NCBI GenBank assembly: GCA_031178585.1
Contig: JAPSIT010000016.1
Coordinates: 1 to 29,771 of the forward strand
Direction: 5' to 3'
Origin: Arthrobacter sp.
GTDB lineage: Bacteria > Actinomycetota > Actinomycetes > Actinomycetales > Micrococcaceae
DNA: 29,771 bases
Shown: positions 9,049 through 17,749 of the stretch, in pieces
How positions within the stretch are numbered: the first letter of the stretch is position 1
Layout: each line of letters opens with the position of its first letter
Notes under the pieces: model-generated
Database searches by the model: none
What the model was told of the DNA's origin: nothing
What the model saw: the letters and a program-made list of their open reading frames with translations, nothing else
Position numbers and translations under genes: made by a program

Positions 9049-9886
9049 CCAGGATGGCGTCTTCCTCTTCTTCCGCCGTCGGGCGCTTACGCTTGCGCGG
9101 GCCTGCAGCGGCATGGGCTGCTACGTCGGTGCCTGCAGCGGCGCTGTCGTCGGCGTCGATCGCGGCGTTCCGGGCCTGCTGGCGGGCGGCGTACCCGAAG
9201 CCCACGAACATCAGGACGCCGAAGGCGAACCACTGCAGGGAATAAGAGAGGTGCGTGCCTTCCTCCAAGGATGGCATGGGGAACGGCCGCGGCATCTCCG
9301 AGGCGGGCGGCGTCTCCGAGGCGAGCTGCCCGTAGGCTCCGGTCAGCAGCGGATAGCCCAGCTCGGCCGAATATGCCGCGAGGTCGATGGAGGCGAGCTG
9401 GCCTTCGGGTGCTCCCCGGTCCAGGGCAGGTTCACCATGTTTCAGACGCACCACAGCAGTGATCTCACCGGAAGGCGGCGCCGGGATGGCGTCCGGGCGG
9501 CCCGGATTGTTGTTCCCGATGGGCAGCCAGCCGCGGTCTATCACGACAGCTTCGCCAGAGACCAGTTTGAAGGGCACCACAACCTCGTAGCCGGGCTGGC
9601 CGTTGAGGGGACGATTTCGGACAATTCGCTGTCCCGTGGTGTCGTAGCTGCCGCGCAGTTCCACCTGCGTCCACTCCCGGGCCGGGTCCAGCTGCCGGAA
9701 CTGGTCCCTTGCCTCGGTAAAACTGATGGGAGTGGCGGAGTAGTTGGACGTGACCCGCTGAATCTCGGCCAGGGCTTCTGCGCGACGATCCATCTGCCAG
9801 CGGCCCAAAAAGACGCAGCCCGTCGCGAAAATCACGGCCAGCAGGAAGTAGCCCAGCCACTTGCTGGAGAACAGGAAGCGGTACAT
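9032..9886 (-). CDS. SURF1 family cytochrome oxidase biogenesis protein
   Basis: 284 aa with the classic SURF1 layout: a membrane anchor at residues ~9-28, a large extracytoplasmic domain, a second membrane helix around 218-236, and a charged cytoplasmic tail ending KRKRPTAEEEED. The motifs LGRWQMDRR just after the first helix, VELRGSYD, RPLNGQPGYEVVVPF, and VIDRGWLP are diagnostic. SURF1 proteins assist haem a insertion into cytochrome c oxidase subunit I. Its ATG directly follows the stop of the 104-aa gene with no gap (TGAATG), and its end overlaps the deacylase gene. Confidence 0.9.
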   Translation of the reverse strand: MYRFLFSSKWLGYFLLAVIFATGCVFLGRWQMDRRAEALAEIQRVTSNYSATPISFTEARDQFRQLDPAREWTQVELRGSYDTTGQRIVRNRPLNGQPGYEVVVPFKLVSGEAVVIDRGWLPIGNNNPGRPDAIPAPPSGEITAVVRLKHGEPALDRGAPEGQLASIDLAAYSAELGYPLLTGAYGQLASETPPASEMPRPFPMPSLEEGTHLSYSLQWFAFGVLMFVGFGYAARQQARNAAIDADDSAAAGTDVAAHAAAGPRKRKRPTAEEEEDAILDAQGY

Positions 9887-10197
9887 TCAGCCATTCCCGC
9901 CAGATGTCGGTGCACTGTTGAAGGATGGTGCCCCTTCAGAGGCCGGTGCCACTTCAGAGGCTCGCGCCGCATCAACCGGAAGGGTTTCCTTCCACAGCCC
10001 GCGGGTCTGGAGATAATCTTCCAGCCACTCCTTGTGTTCACCGCACGCCAGCCACACCTTCCGGCGGTCCGGAGTATGGATCTTCGGATTGTTCCACAGC
10101 AGCTGCCAGGATGCGTCAGCCCGGCAGGCCTTGCGGGAACAGGTGGCGGAGGCCGGGCCGGGAGCCGCGCCGGAATCTCCGCCCAGGTTGAAGATGT

Positions 10198-10201
<4 letters not shown>
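9887..10201 (-). CDS. Small conserved Cys/His-containing protein of unknown function
   Basis: 104 aa, not assignable to a function. It has a candidate metal site C21-x4-C26 and C53-x2-H56 within CSRKACRADASWQLLWNNPK and VWLACGEHKEWLEDYL, then a low-complexity Ala/Ser/Pro tail from about residue 75. I recall similar short proteins next to SURF1 in actinobacteria, sometimes mislabelled acetone carboxylase, for which I see no support. Its ATG overlaps the DUF3099 stop (ATGA) and its stop abuts the SURF1 ATG, so it is embedded in a four-gene operon. A link to respiratory-chain assembly is inferred from context only. Confidence 0.75.
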
Positions 10202-11498
<1,297 letters not shown>

Positions 11499-11513
11499 CA
11501 GCTGCCTGCTCCA

Positions 11514-11609
11514 ATGGACTGCAGCCAGCTTCATCACTAGCCAGCCGAGGCTTCTTTGTGGACGTCGAACAAGCGGATTGGAAGTCCGCGCTGGCATGAT
11601 GGACTGCAG
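11514..11609. repeat. 11-bp direct repeat between the two SDR genes
   Basis: ATGGACTGCAG occurs at 11514-11524 and again at 11599-11609, 85 bp apart on the same strand. Between and after them the words GACGTCGAACAA and GACGTTTCGAACAA also resemble one another, which suggests a small old duplication of the gap. Within it GCGGA-TTGGAAG-TCCGC forms a 5-bp dyad. No function is evident. Confidence 0.4.
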
Positions 11610-11650
11610 ACCGACAGAGATTTAGACGTTTCGAACAAAAGGAAGCTCGT

Positions 11651-12403
11651 ATGGGACTGCTGGACAACAAGACCGCCATCGTGACCGGATCCTCACGCGG
11701 AATCGGCGCCGAAGTGGCCAAGATCCTCGCCGGCGAGGGCGCCGCCGTCGTTGTTAACTACCGCCAGAAGGCGCCGCGCGCCAACAAGGTGGTTGCCGGC
11801 ATCGAGGCCGCCGGCGGCCGCGCGGTAGCAGTGGGCGCTGACCTGACCACAAATGAGGGTGTCCACGCACTGGCCAGTGCAGCCATGGAGAACTTCGGCT
11901 CGCTCGATGTCCTGGTCCTCAATGCCTCTGGAGGCATGGAGTCCGGCATGGAAGAGGGCTACGCCCTGAAGCTCAACCGCGACGCGCAGATCAACATGCT
12001 GAACGCGGCCGTGCCCCTCATGCAGGAGGGCTCACGCGTGGTGTTCGTGACCAGCCACCAGGCGCACTTCATCGACAGCGTCCCCACCATGCCCGAATAC
12101 GAGCCGGTTGCCCGCAGCAAGCGCGCTGGCGAGGACGCGCTGCGCGAGCTCCTGCCGAGCCTGGCGGAGAAGGGGATCACGCTGGTGGTCGTCTCCGGGG
12201 ACATGATTGAAGGCACCGTCACAGCAACCCTGCTGGACCGCTCGAACCCGGGCGCCATCGAAGCCCGCCGTGCCGAGGCAGGCAAGCTGTACTCCGTCGA
12301 GGAGTTCGCTGCAGTTGTGGCGAGCATGGTGACTGCCGACGTCGAATCCGGCCACACCGAGTACGCCGGGGGCGCTGACTACTTCGGCAAGAACGCCGGA
12401 TAG
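11651..12403 (+). CDS. SDR family oxidoreductase lacking the catalytic Tyr
   Basis: 250 aa with a complete SDR cofactor fold: TGSSRGIG at 12-20, VLVLNASGG around 87-95, and VFVTSHQ with a Ser at 135. The active-site YxxxK is replaced. The Lys-containing stretch reads VARSK (153-157), so the Tyr position is Val, and the nearest Tyr is Y150, seven residues before the Lys. Either Y150 substitutes or the protein is not a normal dehydrogenase. AGGAAG precedes the ATG well. It follows fabG, but a 152-bp gap and a following hairpin suggest its own transcript or a two-gene unit. The substrate is unknown. It is not a clear FabI/InhA. Confidence 0.8.
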   Translation: MGLLDNKTAIVTGSSRGIGAEVAKILAGEGAAVVVNYRQKAPRANKVVAGIEAAGGRAVAVGADLTTNEGVHALASAAMENFGSLDVLVLNASGGMESGMEEGYALKLNRDAQINMLNAAVPLMQEGSRVVFVTSHQAHFIDSVPTMPEYEPVARSKRAGEDALRELLPSLAEKGITLVVVSGDMIEGTVTATLLDRSNPGAIEARRAEAGKLYSVEEFAAVVASMVTADVESGHTEYAGGADYFGKNAG

Positions 12404-12414
12404 CGATTCGCCGG

Positions 12415-12443
12415 AGCTCCGGGCAGCACGCCTGCCCGGAGCT
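12415..12443 (+). terminator. Hairpin terminator candidate after the second SDR gene
   Basis: AGCTCCGGGCA and TGCCCGGAGCT form a perfect 11-bp stem around a 7-nt loop (GCACGCC), 12 nt after the SDR stop codon. No U-tract follows, so it may be a weak terminator or a factor-assisted one. It sits directly before the VOC remnant. Confidence 0.6.
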
Positions 12444-12629
12444 TGCAGGCATTGCAGGACCTCCACACAACAGACCCACAGGCAGCTGCCGCCTTCGGCC
12501 ATGGACGCAGAACGCTAAGGCGCCAGCATCCTGGGGCAGGAGGATACGGACTGGACGCGCACAGTGCTGGTCCGGGATCCCGGGGGAGCGGCATTCACGG
12601 CAAGCCAGTACACGCCGCCGACCGGCTGA
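12443..12629 (+). pseudogene. Remnant of a VOC/glyoxalase-like gene, deleted and frameshifted
   Basis: Two plus-strand pieces in different frames read as the ends of one VOC domain. The first is LQDLHTTDPQAAAAF (12452-12496), the usual first beta-alpha unit, normally 'DLHTTDP-AAAAFYG-LFGW'. The second is GASILGQEDTDWTRTVL, then VRDPGGAAFTASQYTPP and TGA at 12627-12629, the usual C-terminal strands. Only about 20 bp lie between them where some 60-90 codons are expected, the frame shifts by +1, and no start codon remains. This explains most of the 298-bp gap between the SDR gene and serB. The last ~70 bp before serB hold nothing I recognise. Confidence 0.65.
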
Positions 12630-12701
12630 CTCCGTTCCTGCAGGCTACCGGGCCCTAGGCAGCCACGTGCACAAGGTGGGAAGAACAGCGTTTGAGGCAG
12701 C

Positions 12702-13607
12702 TCAGACGCCTGCGATGTGCCGCACAGCGTCAAGGTGCGGCATGTTGATAGCGGCGTCTGCCACGGCGCGGACCGCGGGTTTCGCATTGAACGCCACGCC
12801 GATTCCGGCCGCTCCGAGCATGTCCAGGTCATTGGCCCCGTCACCCACGGCAATAGTGTGCTCCAGCGCAATGCCCTCCGCGGCCGACCACTCGCGCAGG
12901 TATTTCTCCTTGGCCGCACGGTCGATCACGTCGCCAAGCACTTTGCCTGTGAGTACGCCGTCCACAATTTCGAGTTCATTGGCTATCCAGTAATCCAGGC
13001 CGAGGTCCTCGGCGATGGGGCGGAGGATCTGGTTGAAGCCGCCGGACACCACCGCCACCACATGCCCTGCAGCCTTGAACGCCGCCACCAGGTCCGCAGC
13101 ACCCTCGCTGAGCTTCACTTCTGCCCGGACGGAATCGACGACGGCGGCCGGAAGTCCGGCGAGCACCGCCACGCGCGCATGGAGGCTCTGCGCGAAGTCC
13201 AGTTCGCCGCGCATGGCGGCTTCGGTGACGGCAGCGACTTCGTCGCGCTTTCCGGCGTAGGCAGCGAGGAGTTCGATGACTTCCTGCTGGATGAGGGTCG
13301 AATCGACGTCCATGATGAGGAGCTTGCGGCCAGCCCGGCGCAGCTCCGCGGGCACGACAGCCGTATCCACGCCGTCCCGGTCCGCGTTCTCCTTCGCCGC
13401 GGCAATGAGGTGGCGCAGGCCGGCAAGCTCTGCGGCCGAACCGGACGGCACTGCGAAGTCGACGGTACAGACGTCAAAGCGGCCGTTGCTGCTCCGGGAA
13501 TCAGCTTCGAAAGTCGTCCCGGAACCGACCAGCAGGGAGCGGAGGATTTCCGCTTCGGAGGAGGGCAGGTGCACGCCGTAGCTGACCGCAGTCACGTTCG
13601 AAGTCAT
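12702..13607 (-). CDS. serB: Phosphoserine phosphatase SerB
   Basis: 301 aa HAD-superfamily enzyme making the last step of serine synthesis, hydrolysis of O-phosphoserine. Motif I is DVDST at 100-104 (nucleophile D100, acid D102), motif II is the Ser at 188 in VVSGGF, motif III includes K234 in AAKEKYL, and motif IV is GDGANDLDM at 255-263. EVIELLA after motif I is the SerB cap signature. The N-terminal ~95 residues form the ACT-like regulatory region common in actinobacterial SerB. The gene is divergent from the ABC operon. Its ATG lies 7 nt after a TAAGAT hexamer, so the mRNA may be leaderless. Confidence 0.93.
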   Translation of the reverse strand: MTSNVTAVSYGVHLPSSEAEILRSLLVGSGTTFEADSRSSNGRFDVCTVDFAVPSGSAAELAGLRHLIAAAKENADRDGVDTAVVPAELRRAGRKLLIMDVDSTLIQQEVIELLAAYAGKRDEVAAVTEAAMRGELDFAQSLHARVAVLAGLPAAVVDSVRAEVKLSEGAADLVAAFKAAGHVVAVVSGGFNQILRPIAEDLGLDYWIANELEIVDGVLTGKVLGDVIDRAAKEKYLREWSAAEGIALEHTIAVGDGANDLDMLGAAGIGVAFNAKPAVRAVADAAINMPHLDAVRHIAGV

Positions 13608-13614
13608 GGCTGCA

Positions 13615-13620
13615 ATCTTA
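13615..13620 (-). promoter_or_regulatory. Candidate -10 element for a leaderless serB mRNA
   Basis: On the minus strand TAAGAT is followed by 7 nt and then the serB ATG, with no Shine-Dalgarno sequence between. That spacing places the transcription start at or next to the A of the ATG, as in the leaderless mRNAs common in actinobacteria. The -35 region is weak (TTCGGG at about 18 bp). Confidence 0.5.
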
Positions 13621-13713
13621 GCCAGCGCTGGGGTCCGGCCCGAATTCGTTTCACCCCACCCGCCCGCACGGGCCGCGCGGGCGTTCGGTTATCAGTCACG
13701 CTGCGTTTTGTCC

Positions 13714-13719
13714 TAGTGT
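13714..13719 (+). promoter_or_regulatory. Candidate -10 element for a leaderless ABC ATPase mRNA
   Basis: TAGTGT is followed by 8 nt and the ATG at 13728. The stretch between has no ribosome-binding site. The layout mirrors the divergent serB promoter about 100 bp away. No convincing -35 hexamer is visible. Confidence 0.45.
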
Positions 13720-13727
13720 CTACTCCT

Positions 13728-14513
13728 ATGAGTGATGTTCTTGAAATGGCGGCCGTCAGCGTGGTCCGCGGGGCCAAAACGCTCCTGAGCAGGGTGGACT
13801 GGCAGGTCAAGGAAGGCGAACGCTGGGTGATCCTCGGACCCAACGGCGCCGGCAAGACCACTCTGCTGCAGATCGCGGCCGCCCGGCTTCACCCCACCAG
13901 CGGCATGGCCGGCATTCTCGAGGAAATGCTGGGCTCCGTTGACGTGTTCGAGCTGCGCCCCAGGATCGGCCTGTCCTCGGCGGCCCTGGCGAACCAGATC
14001 CCCGAGCACGAGAAGGTTCTCAACGTTGTGGTGACGGCCGCCTACGGCGTCACCGGCCGCTGGCGTGAAGGGTACGAGAAGGACGACGAACGCCGCGCCT
14101 TCGCCCTGCTGAACGACTGGGGCATGGGGCCGCTGCTGAACCGCACCTTCGCTTCGCTGTCCGAGGGGGAGCGCAAACGCGTGCAGATCGCCCGTGCCCT
14201 CATGACCGACCCGGAACTGCTGCTACTGGACGAGCCGGCTGCCGGCCTGGACCTCGGCGGACGCGAGGACCTGGTGCACCGCCTCAGCGAGCTCGCCCGC
14301 GACGAGGCCTCCCCCGCAATCGTGCTCGTCACGCACCACCTCGAGGAAGTGCCTCCGGGCTTCACGCATGCCATGCTGATGCGCGACGGCGGTGTGGTCG
14401 CCGCCGGGCCCGTCGCCGAGGTCCTCACGTCCGGGAACCTGAGCGAAACCTTTGGCCTGCCGCTGGACGTCAGCGTCAACGCCGGGCGGTACACCGCCAC
14501 AGCCAGCCGCTGA
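13728..14513 (+). CDS. Stand-alone ABC transporter-type ATPase
   Basis: 261 aa single ABC domain. Walker A is GPNGAGKTT near residue 40. The signature is LSEGERKRVQIARAL, with the second Gly of LSGGE replaced by Glu. Walker B is LLLLDEPAAGLDL, and THHLEEVPPGF carries the H-loop His. The text around the signature resembles ModF/YlmA-like soluble ABC proteins rather than importer ATPases with a partner permease. No ABC permease or binding protein lies nearby, and the next gene is a TSUP carrier, so its partner is unknown. An in-frame ORF extends back to 12717 through serB, but that part is antisense shadow. Confidence 0.82.
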   Translation: MSDVLEMAAVSVVRGAKTLLSRVDWQVKEGERWVILGPNGAGKTTLLQIAAARLHPTSGMAGILEEMLGSVDVFELRPRIGLSSAALANQIPEHEKVLNVVVTAAYGVTGRWREGYEKDDERRAFALLNDWGMGPLLNRTFASLSEGERKRVQIARALMTDPELLLLDEPAAGLDLGGREDLVHRLSELARDEASPAIVLVTHHLEEVPPGFTHAMLMRDGGVVAAGPVAEVLTSGNLSETFGLPLDVSVNAGRYTATASR

Positions 14514-14534
14514 CGGCGCGGCCGGCGCACCACC

Positions 14535-15320
14535 GTGGAGTTACTCAGCGGCATCCTTGTGTTCTTCGCCGGCCTCTGGGCAGGCACCATCAACAGCGTT
14601 GTCGGTTCCGGCACACTCGTTACCTTCCCTGTGCTGATCGCCCTGGGGCTGGCGCCGGTGACCGCCTCAATGAGCAACGCCATGGGCCTCGTGGCCGGCG
14701 GTGCTGCAGGAGCGTGGGGCTACCGCCGCGAGCTCAAGGGCCGGGGACGCCAGCTGCTGAAGCTGCTGCCTGCCTCCCTCCTGGGCGGAATCACGGGTGC
14801 CTGGCTGCTGCTGCATCTGCCGGAAGAGGTGTTCCACTACGCGGCCCCGGTCTTGATCGTCCTGGCCCTGCTGATGGTGGTCTTCCAGCCGCGGCTGCAG
14901 CGCTGGGTCCGCACCAGGGAGGAAAACCCCGAACATGCCCTCCGGGACAGGCACCACGGAGTTCTCCTGGTAGTGCTCGTGTACCTGGCCGGTGTGTATG
15001 GTGGCTACTTTGTGGCCGCCCAGGGAATTCTGCTCGTGGGCATCCTCGGTGTCTTCATGACCGGCACCATCCAGAACGCGAACGCGATGAAGAACTTCCT
15101 GGTGCTCGGGGTCAATCTGATCGCGGCCACCTCTTACATACTCTTCGCCTTTGACCGGATCGACTGGACCGTGGTGGCCATTATCGCCGTCAGCTCACTC
15201 ATAGGCGGCTTCGTCGGGTCCAGTGTGGGCCGCAGGCTTTCGCCGCCGGTCCTGCGGGGCGTCATCTTTGCGCTCGGGCTGGTCGCGCTGGGTTTCCTGA
15301 TCGCGAACCTGCTCCAATGA
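14535..15320 (+). CDS. TSUP family transporter (TauE/SafE type)
   Basis: 261 aa with about seven to eight hydrophobic helices arranged as two repeats. The first begins LLSGILVFFAGLWAGTINSV and the second LVYLAGVYGGYFVAAQGILL, each with the Gly-rich turn typical of TauE/SafE proteins. Family members move sulfite, sulfonates or other organic anions across the membrane, but the specific substrate is not predictable. The start is GTG at 14535, 21 nt after the ABC gene. The ribosome-binding site is poor, so coupling to the upstream gene is likely. It lies in the middle of an ABC-TSUP-TrmH operon. Confidence 0.85.
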   Translation: MELLSGILVFFAGLWAGTINSVVGSGTLVTFPVLIALGLAPVTASMSNAMGLVAGGAAGAWGYRRELKGRGRQLLKLLPASLLGGITGAWLLLHLPEEVFHYAAPVLIVLALLMVVFQPRLQRWVRTREENPEHALRDRHHGVLLVVLVYLAGVYGGYFVAAQGILLVGILGVFMTGTIQNANAMKNFLVLGVNLIAATSYILFAFDRIDWTVVAIIAVSSLIGGFVGSSVGRRLSPPVLRGVIFALGLVALGFLIANLLQ

Positions 15321-15339
15321 TTACTGAAATGACTGCCCC

Positions 15340-16158
15340 GTGACTTTCCACTATCTCGAATCCGCCCAGGACCCGCGGGTCTCGGACTACACGCAGCTGA
15401 CAGACGTTCACCTGCGCAAGATCCGCGAGCCTGCCGAGGGCATGTACATTGCAGAATCCTCCCGGGTCCTCCGGCGGGCACTCGCTGCAGGACACCGGCC
15501 CCGCTCGTTCTTCCTCGCGGAAAAGTGGGTGGACGATCTCGCCGACATCTTTGAGCAGTATCCGGACGTGCCCGCCTTTGTCGGCAGCTCTGCCCTGCTC
15601 GAGGAAATCACCGGATTCCACCTCCACCGCGGGGCTATGGCCGCCATGCACCGCCCGGCCCCCGTGCCGCTGCACGACCTCCTGGCCGGTGCCCGCCGCG
15701 TGGCCGTGCTTGAAGACATCGTGGACCACACGAACGTCGGCGCCATCTTCCGTTCCGCGGCGGCGCTGGACGTGGATGCCGTCCTCATCTCGCCGCGCTG
15801 CGGCGACCCCCTGTACCGGCGCAGCGTGCGGGTGAGCATGGGCACGGTGTTCCAGGTGCCGTGGGCGCGGCTGGACAGCTGGCCGGAAGGCATCGATGTG
15901 CTCAAGGATGAAGGCTTCACGGTGGCTGCCATGGAGCTCACGCCCGATGCCTTGGACCTCGATGACCTGGCAGCCCGCAACCCCGACCGGCTCGCGCTGG
16001 TGCTGGGAACGGAAGGCGCCGGAATGAGCCCGGCGACACTGGCCGCCGTCGACCTCGCCGTGAAGATCCCGATGCGCAGCGGCGTGGACTCGCTAAACGT
16101 TGCCGCCGCCTCAGCCGTGGCTTTTTGGGAGCTGCGCCCGCGCAGGAAGACGGGCTAA
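15340..16158 (+). CDS. TrmH/SpoU family RNA methyltransferase
   Basis: 272 aa SPOUT methyltransferase using S-adenosylmethionine to 2'-O-methylate rRNA or tRNA. An N-terminal substrate-binding part (about 1-105) is followed by the knotted domain with motif 1 HTNVGAIFRSAAALDVDAV, motif 2 LALVLGTEGAGMS, and motif 3 IPMRSGVDSLNVAAASAVAF. The start is GTG at 15340. The ATG at 15330 is out of frame and meets a TGA that overlaps this GTG. The gene is 19 nt after the TSUP gene and ends the operon. The target nucleotide cannot be assigned. Confidence 0.88.
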   Translation: MTFHYLESAQDPRVSDYTQLTDVHLRKIREPAEGMYIAESSRVLRRALAAGHRPRSFFLAEKWVDDLADIFEQYPDVPAFVGSSALLEEITGFHLHRGAMAAMHRPAPVPLHDLLAGARRVAVLEDIVDHTNVGAIFRSAAALDVDAVLISPRCGDPLYRRSVRVSMGTVFQVPWARLDSWPEGIDVLKDEGFTVAAMELTPDALDLDDLAARNPDRLALVLGTEGAGMSPATLAAVDLAVKIPMRSGVDSLNVAAASAVAFWELRPRRKTG

Positions 16159-16198
16159 AACCCACCAGCGGGCACGTTCGTCACCGGTCTGCAGATCG

Positions 16199-16213
16199 GC
16201 TATTATTGATAGC
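16199..16213 (+). promoter_or_regulatory. AT-rich dyad upstream of rpmE2, possible promoter
   Basis: GCTAT-TATTG-ATAGC is a small perfect dyad and the only AT-rich patch between the methyltransferase and L31 genes. TATTAT at 16201-16206 could be a -10 element, giving a leader of about 105 nt. I looked for a Zur box, expected for a zinc-regulated type B L31, and found none. Confidence 0.3.
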
Positions 16214-16314
16214 TGGCTGCCCTGCGTTTTCAGCTTGCTGATGCTGCAGACAGCGGCCATCCCATTCATACCTGGCGGCTGGCAAAATCCAGCGCTGCGA
16301 ACAAAGGTCCCATT

Positions 16315-16572
16315 ATGAAGTCTGATATCCACCCGAAGTACGAAGCTGTTGTATTCAACGACCTGGCTTCCGGCGTCAAGTTCCTGACCAAGTCCACCGT
16401 GTCTTCCTCCAAGACCATCGAGTGGGAAGACGGCAACACCTACCCGGTCATCGACGTCGAAATCTCCTCCGAGTCCCACCCGTTCTACACGGGCAAGCAG
16501 CGCATCATGGACTCCGCAGGCCGCGTCGAGCGCTTCAACGCTCGCTTCAAGGGCTTCGGCGGCAAGAAGTAA
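16315..16572 (+). CDS. rpmE2: 50S ribosomal protein L31 type B
   Basis: 85 aa with [40 protein letters not shown] and the end [12 protein letters not shown], all typical of type B L31. There is no cysteine in the protein, so it is the zinc-free paralogue (C-minus), which in many bacteria replaces the zinc-binding L31 during zinc shortage. AAAGG lies 7 nt before the ATG. The gene is bounded by a strong terminator, and codon use is highly biased (AAG, GAC, TCC), consistent with high expression. No zinc regulatory site is evident upstream, so it may be the standard L31 here. Confidence 0.95.
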   Translation: MKSDIHPKYEAVVFNDLASGVKFLTKSTVSSSKTIEWEDGNTYPVIDVEISSESHPFYTGKQRIMDSAGRVERFNARFKGFGGKK

Positions 16573-16597
16573 GTCACTTCGCCCCAAGGTTCTTTCG

Positions 16598-16627
16598 AAA
16601 GCCCGCACCGGAAACGGTGCGGGCTTT
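16598..16627 (+). terminator. Strong intrinsic terminator after rpmE2
   Basis: AAAGCCCGCACCG and CGGTGCGGGCTTT make a perfect 13-bp stem closed by a GAAA tetraloop, ending in TTT. It lies 25 nt after the L31 stop and only 27 nt before the next start codon. Confidence 0.92.
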
Positions 16628-16654
16628 CCGCGTTTGTGGGGCAGGATGGAAAAC

Positions 16655-17749
16655 ATGACTGCTTCGCCACTCCCTGCCGCCGACGCTGCCGCCCCGCGCC
16701 TTCACGGGGAGTACAAGGTGCCGGGCGGGAAGCTCGTCGTGGTGGACCTCGACGTCGTCAATGGCGCCTTCGCCGGCGTCTCCCTCAGCGGCGACTTCTT
16801 CCTCGAACCCGATGAGGCACTGCTGGACATCAACGCGGCGCTGGAAGGTCTTCCGGAGGATTCGACGGCGGAAGAAATCGCCGCCGCTGTCAAGGCCTCC
16901 CTGCGGGAGGACGCAGTTCTTTTTGGATTCTCCGCGGAAGCCGTGGCCGTGGCTGTCCGCAGGGCGCTGTCCAAGGCCACTTCCTGGTCCGACCACCACT
17001 GGAACATCATTGCCCCCACCGTGCTGCCCACCCACCTGAACGTGGCGCTGGACGAGGTCCTGACTGAGGAGGTGGGCGCCGGCCGGCGTAATCCCACAGT
17101 CCGCTTCTGGGACTGGGAGGAACCATCGGTGGTCATCGGCAGCTTCCAGTCCTACCGCAACGAGGTCGACCCGGCAGGAGTCGCCAGACACGGCATCACC
17201 GTGGTCCGCCGGATCAGCGGCGGGGGAGCCATGTTCATGGAGGCCGGCAACTGCATCACCTACTCCCTGTACCTGCCCCAGACACTCGTGGACGGCATCA
17301 GCTTCGTCGACTCGTACGCGTTCCTCGATGCCTGGGTCATGGCCGCCCTGAAGCAGCTCGGCATCAACGCGTTCTACGTGCCGCTCAACGACATCGCAAC
17401 GGACCAGGGCAAGATCGGCGGCGCCGCCCAGAAGCGGCTGGCCAACGGCGGCATGCTGCACCACGTCACCATGAGCTATGACATCGACGCCGACAAGATG
17501 GTGGAGGTGCTGCGGATCGGTAAGGAGAAGCTCTCGGACAAGGGCGCAACCAGCGCGAAGAAGCGCGTGGACCCGCTGCGCCGCCAGACCGGACTCTCCC
17601 GCGCCGAGATCGTGGCCGCAATGATGGAGGTTTTCGCCGGACGGTACGGCGCGGCACCCTCCGAGATCACCCCGCAGGAGCTGGAGACTGCCCGCGAGCG
17701 CGTCCGCACCAAGTTCGGCACGGACGCATGGCTGCACCGTGTCGCCTAA
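16655..17749 (+). CDS. Lipoate-protein ligase-like protein with N-terminal accessory domain
   Basis: 364 aa from ATG 16655 (an ATG at 16646 is also possible). The N-terminal ~95 residues (GEYKVPGGKLVVVDLDVVNG, then LSGDFFLEPDEALLDINAAL) match the lipoate-ligase accessory domain that sits at the C-terminus of E. coli LplA. The catalytic biotin/lipoate ligase domain follows, with EPSVVIGSFQSYRNEVD, the nucleotide loop VVRRISGGGAMFMEAGN, and NDIATDQGKIGGAAQKR, whose KIGG carries the family Lys. It would activate lipoate with ATP and load it onto dehydrogenase E2 or GcvH proteins. Only 27 nt separate it from the rpmE2 terminator. It converges on pepN with a 4-nt overlap of the two 3' ends. Confidence 0.83.
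   Translation: MTASPLPAADAAAPRLHGEYKVPGGKLVVVDLDVVNGAFAGVSLSGDFFLEPDEALLDINAALEGLPEDSTAEEIAAAVKASLREDAVLFGFSAEAVAVAVRRALSKATSWSDHHWNIIAPTVLPTHLNVALDEVLTEEVGAGRRNPTVRFWDWEEPSVVIGSFQSYRNEVDPAGVARHGITVVRRISGGGAMFMEAGNCITYSLYLPQTLVDGISFVDSYAFLDAWVMAALKQLGINAFYVPLNDIATDQGKIGGAAQKRLANGGMLHHVTMSYDIDADKMVEVLRIGKEKLSDKGATSAKKRVDPLRRQTGLSRAEIVAAMMEVFAGRYGAAPSEITPQELETARERVRTKFGTDAWLHRVA

Noticed and set aside
11558..11640. LexA-type SOS box (TCGAACA-like words) before the second SDR gene
   Set aside because: GTCGAACAA and TTCGAACAA lack the inverted TGTTCGA half.
12717..13727. Long upstream extension of the ABC ATPase frame
   Set aside because: It runs antisense through serB. A good ATG with a nearby -10 element at 13728 gives the normal family length.
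16159..16314. Zur box upstream of L31 type B
   Set aside because: No TGAAAA-type dyad resembling a Zur site is present.
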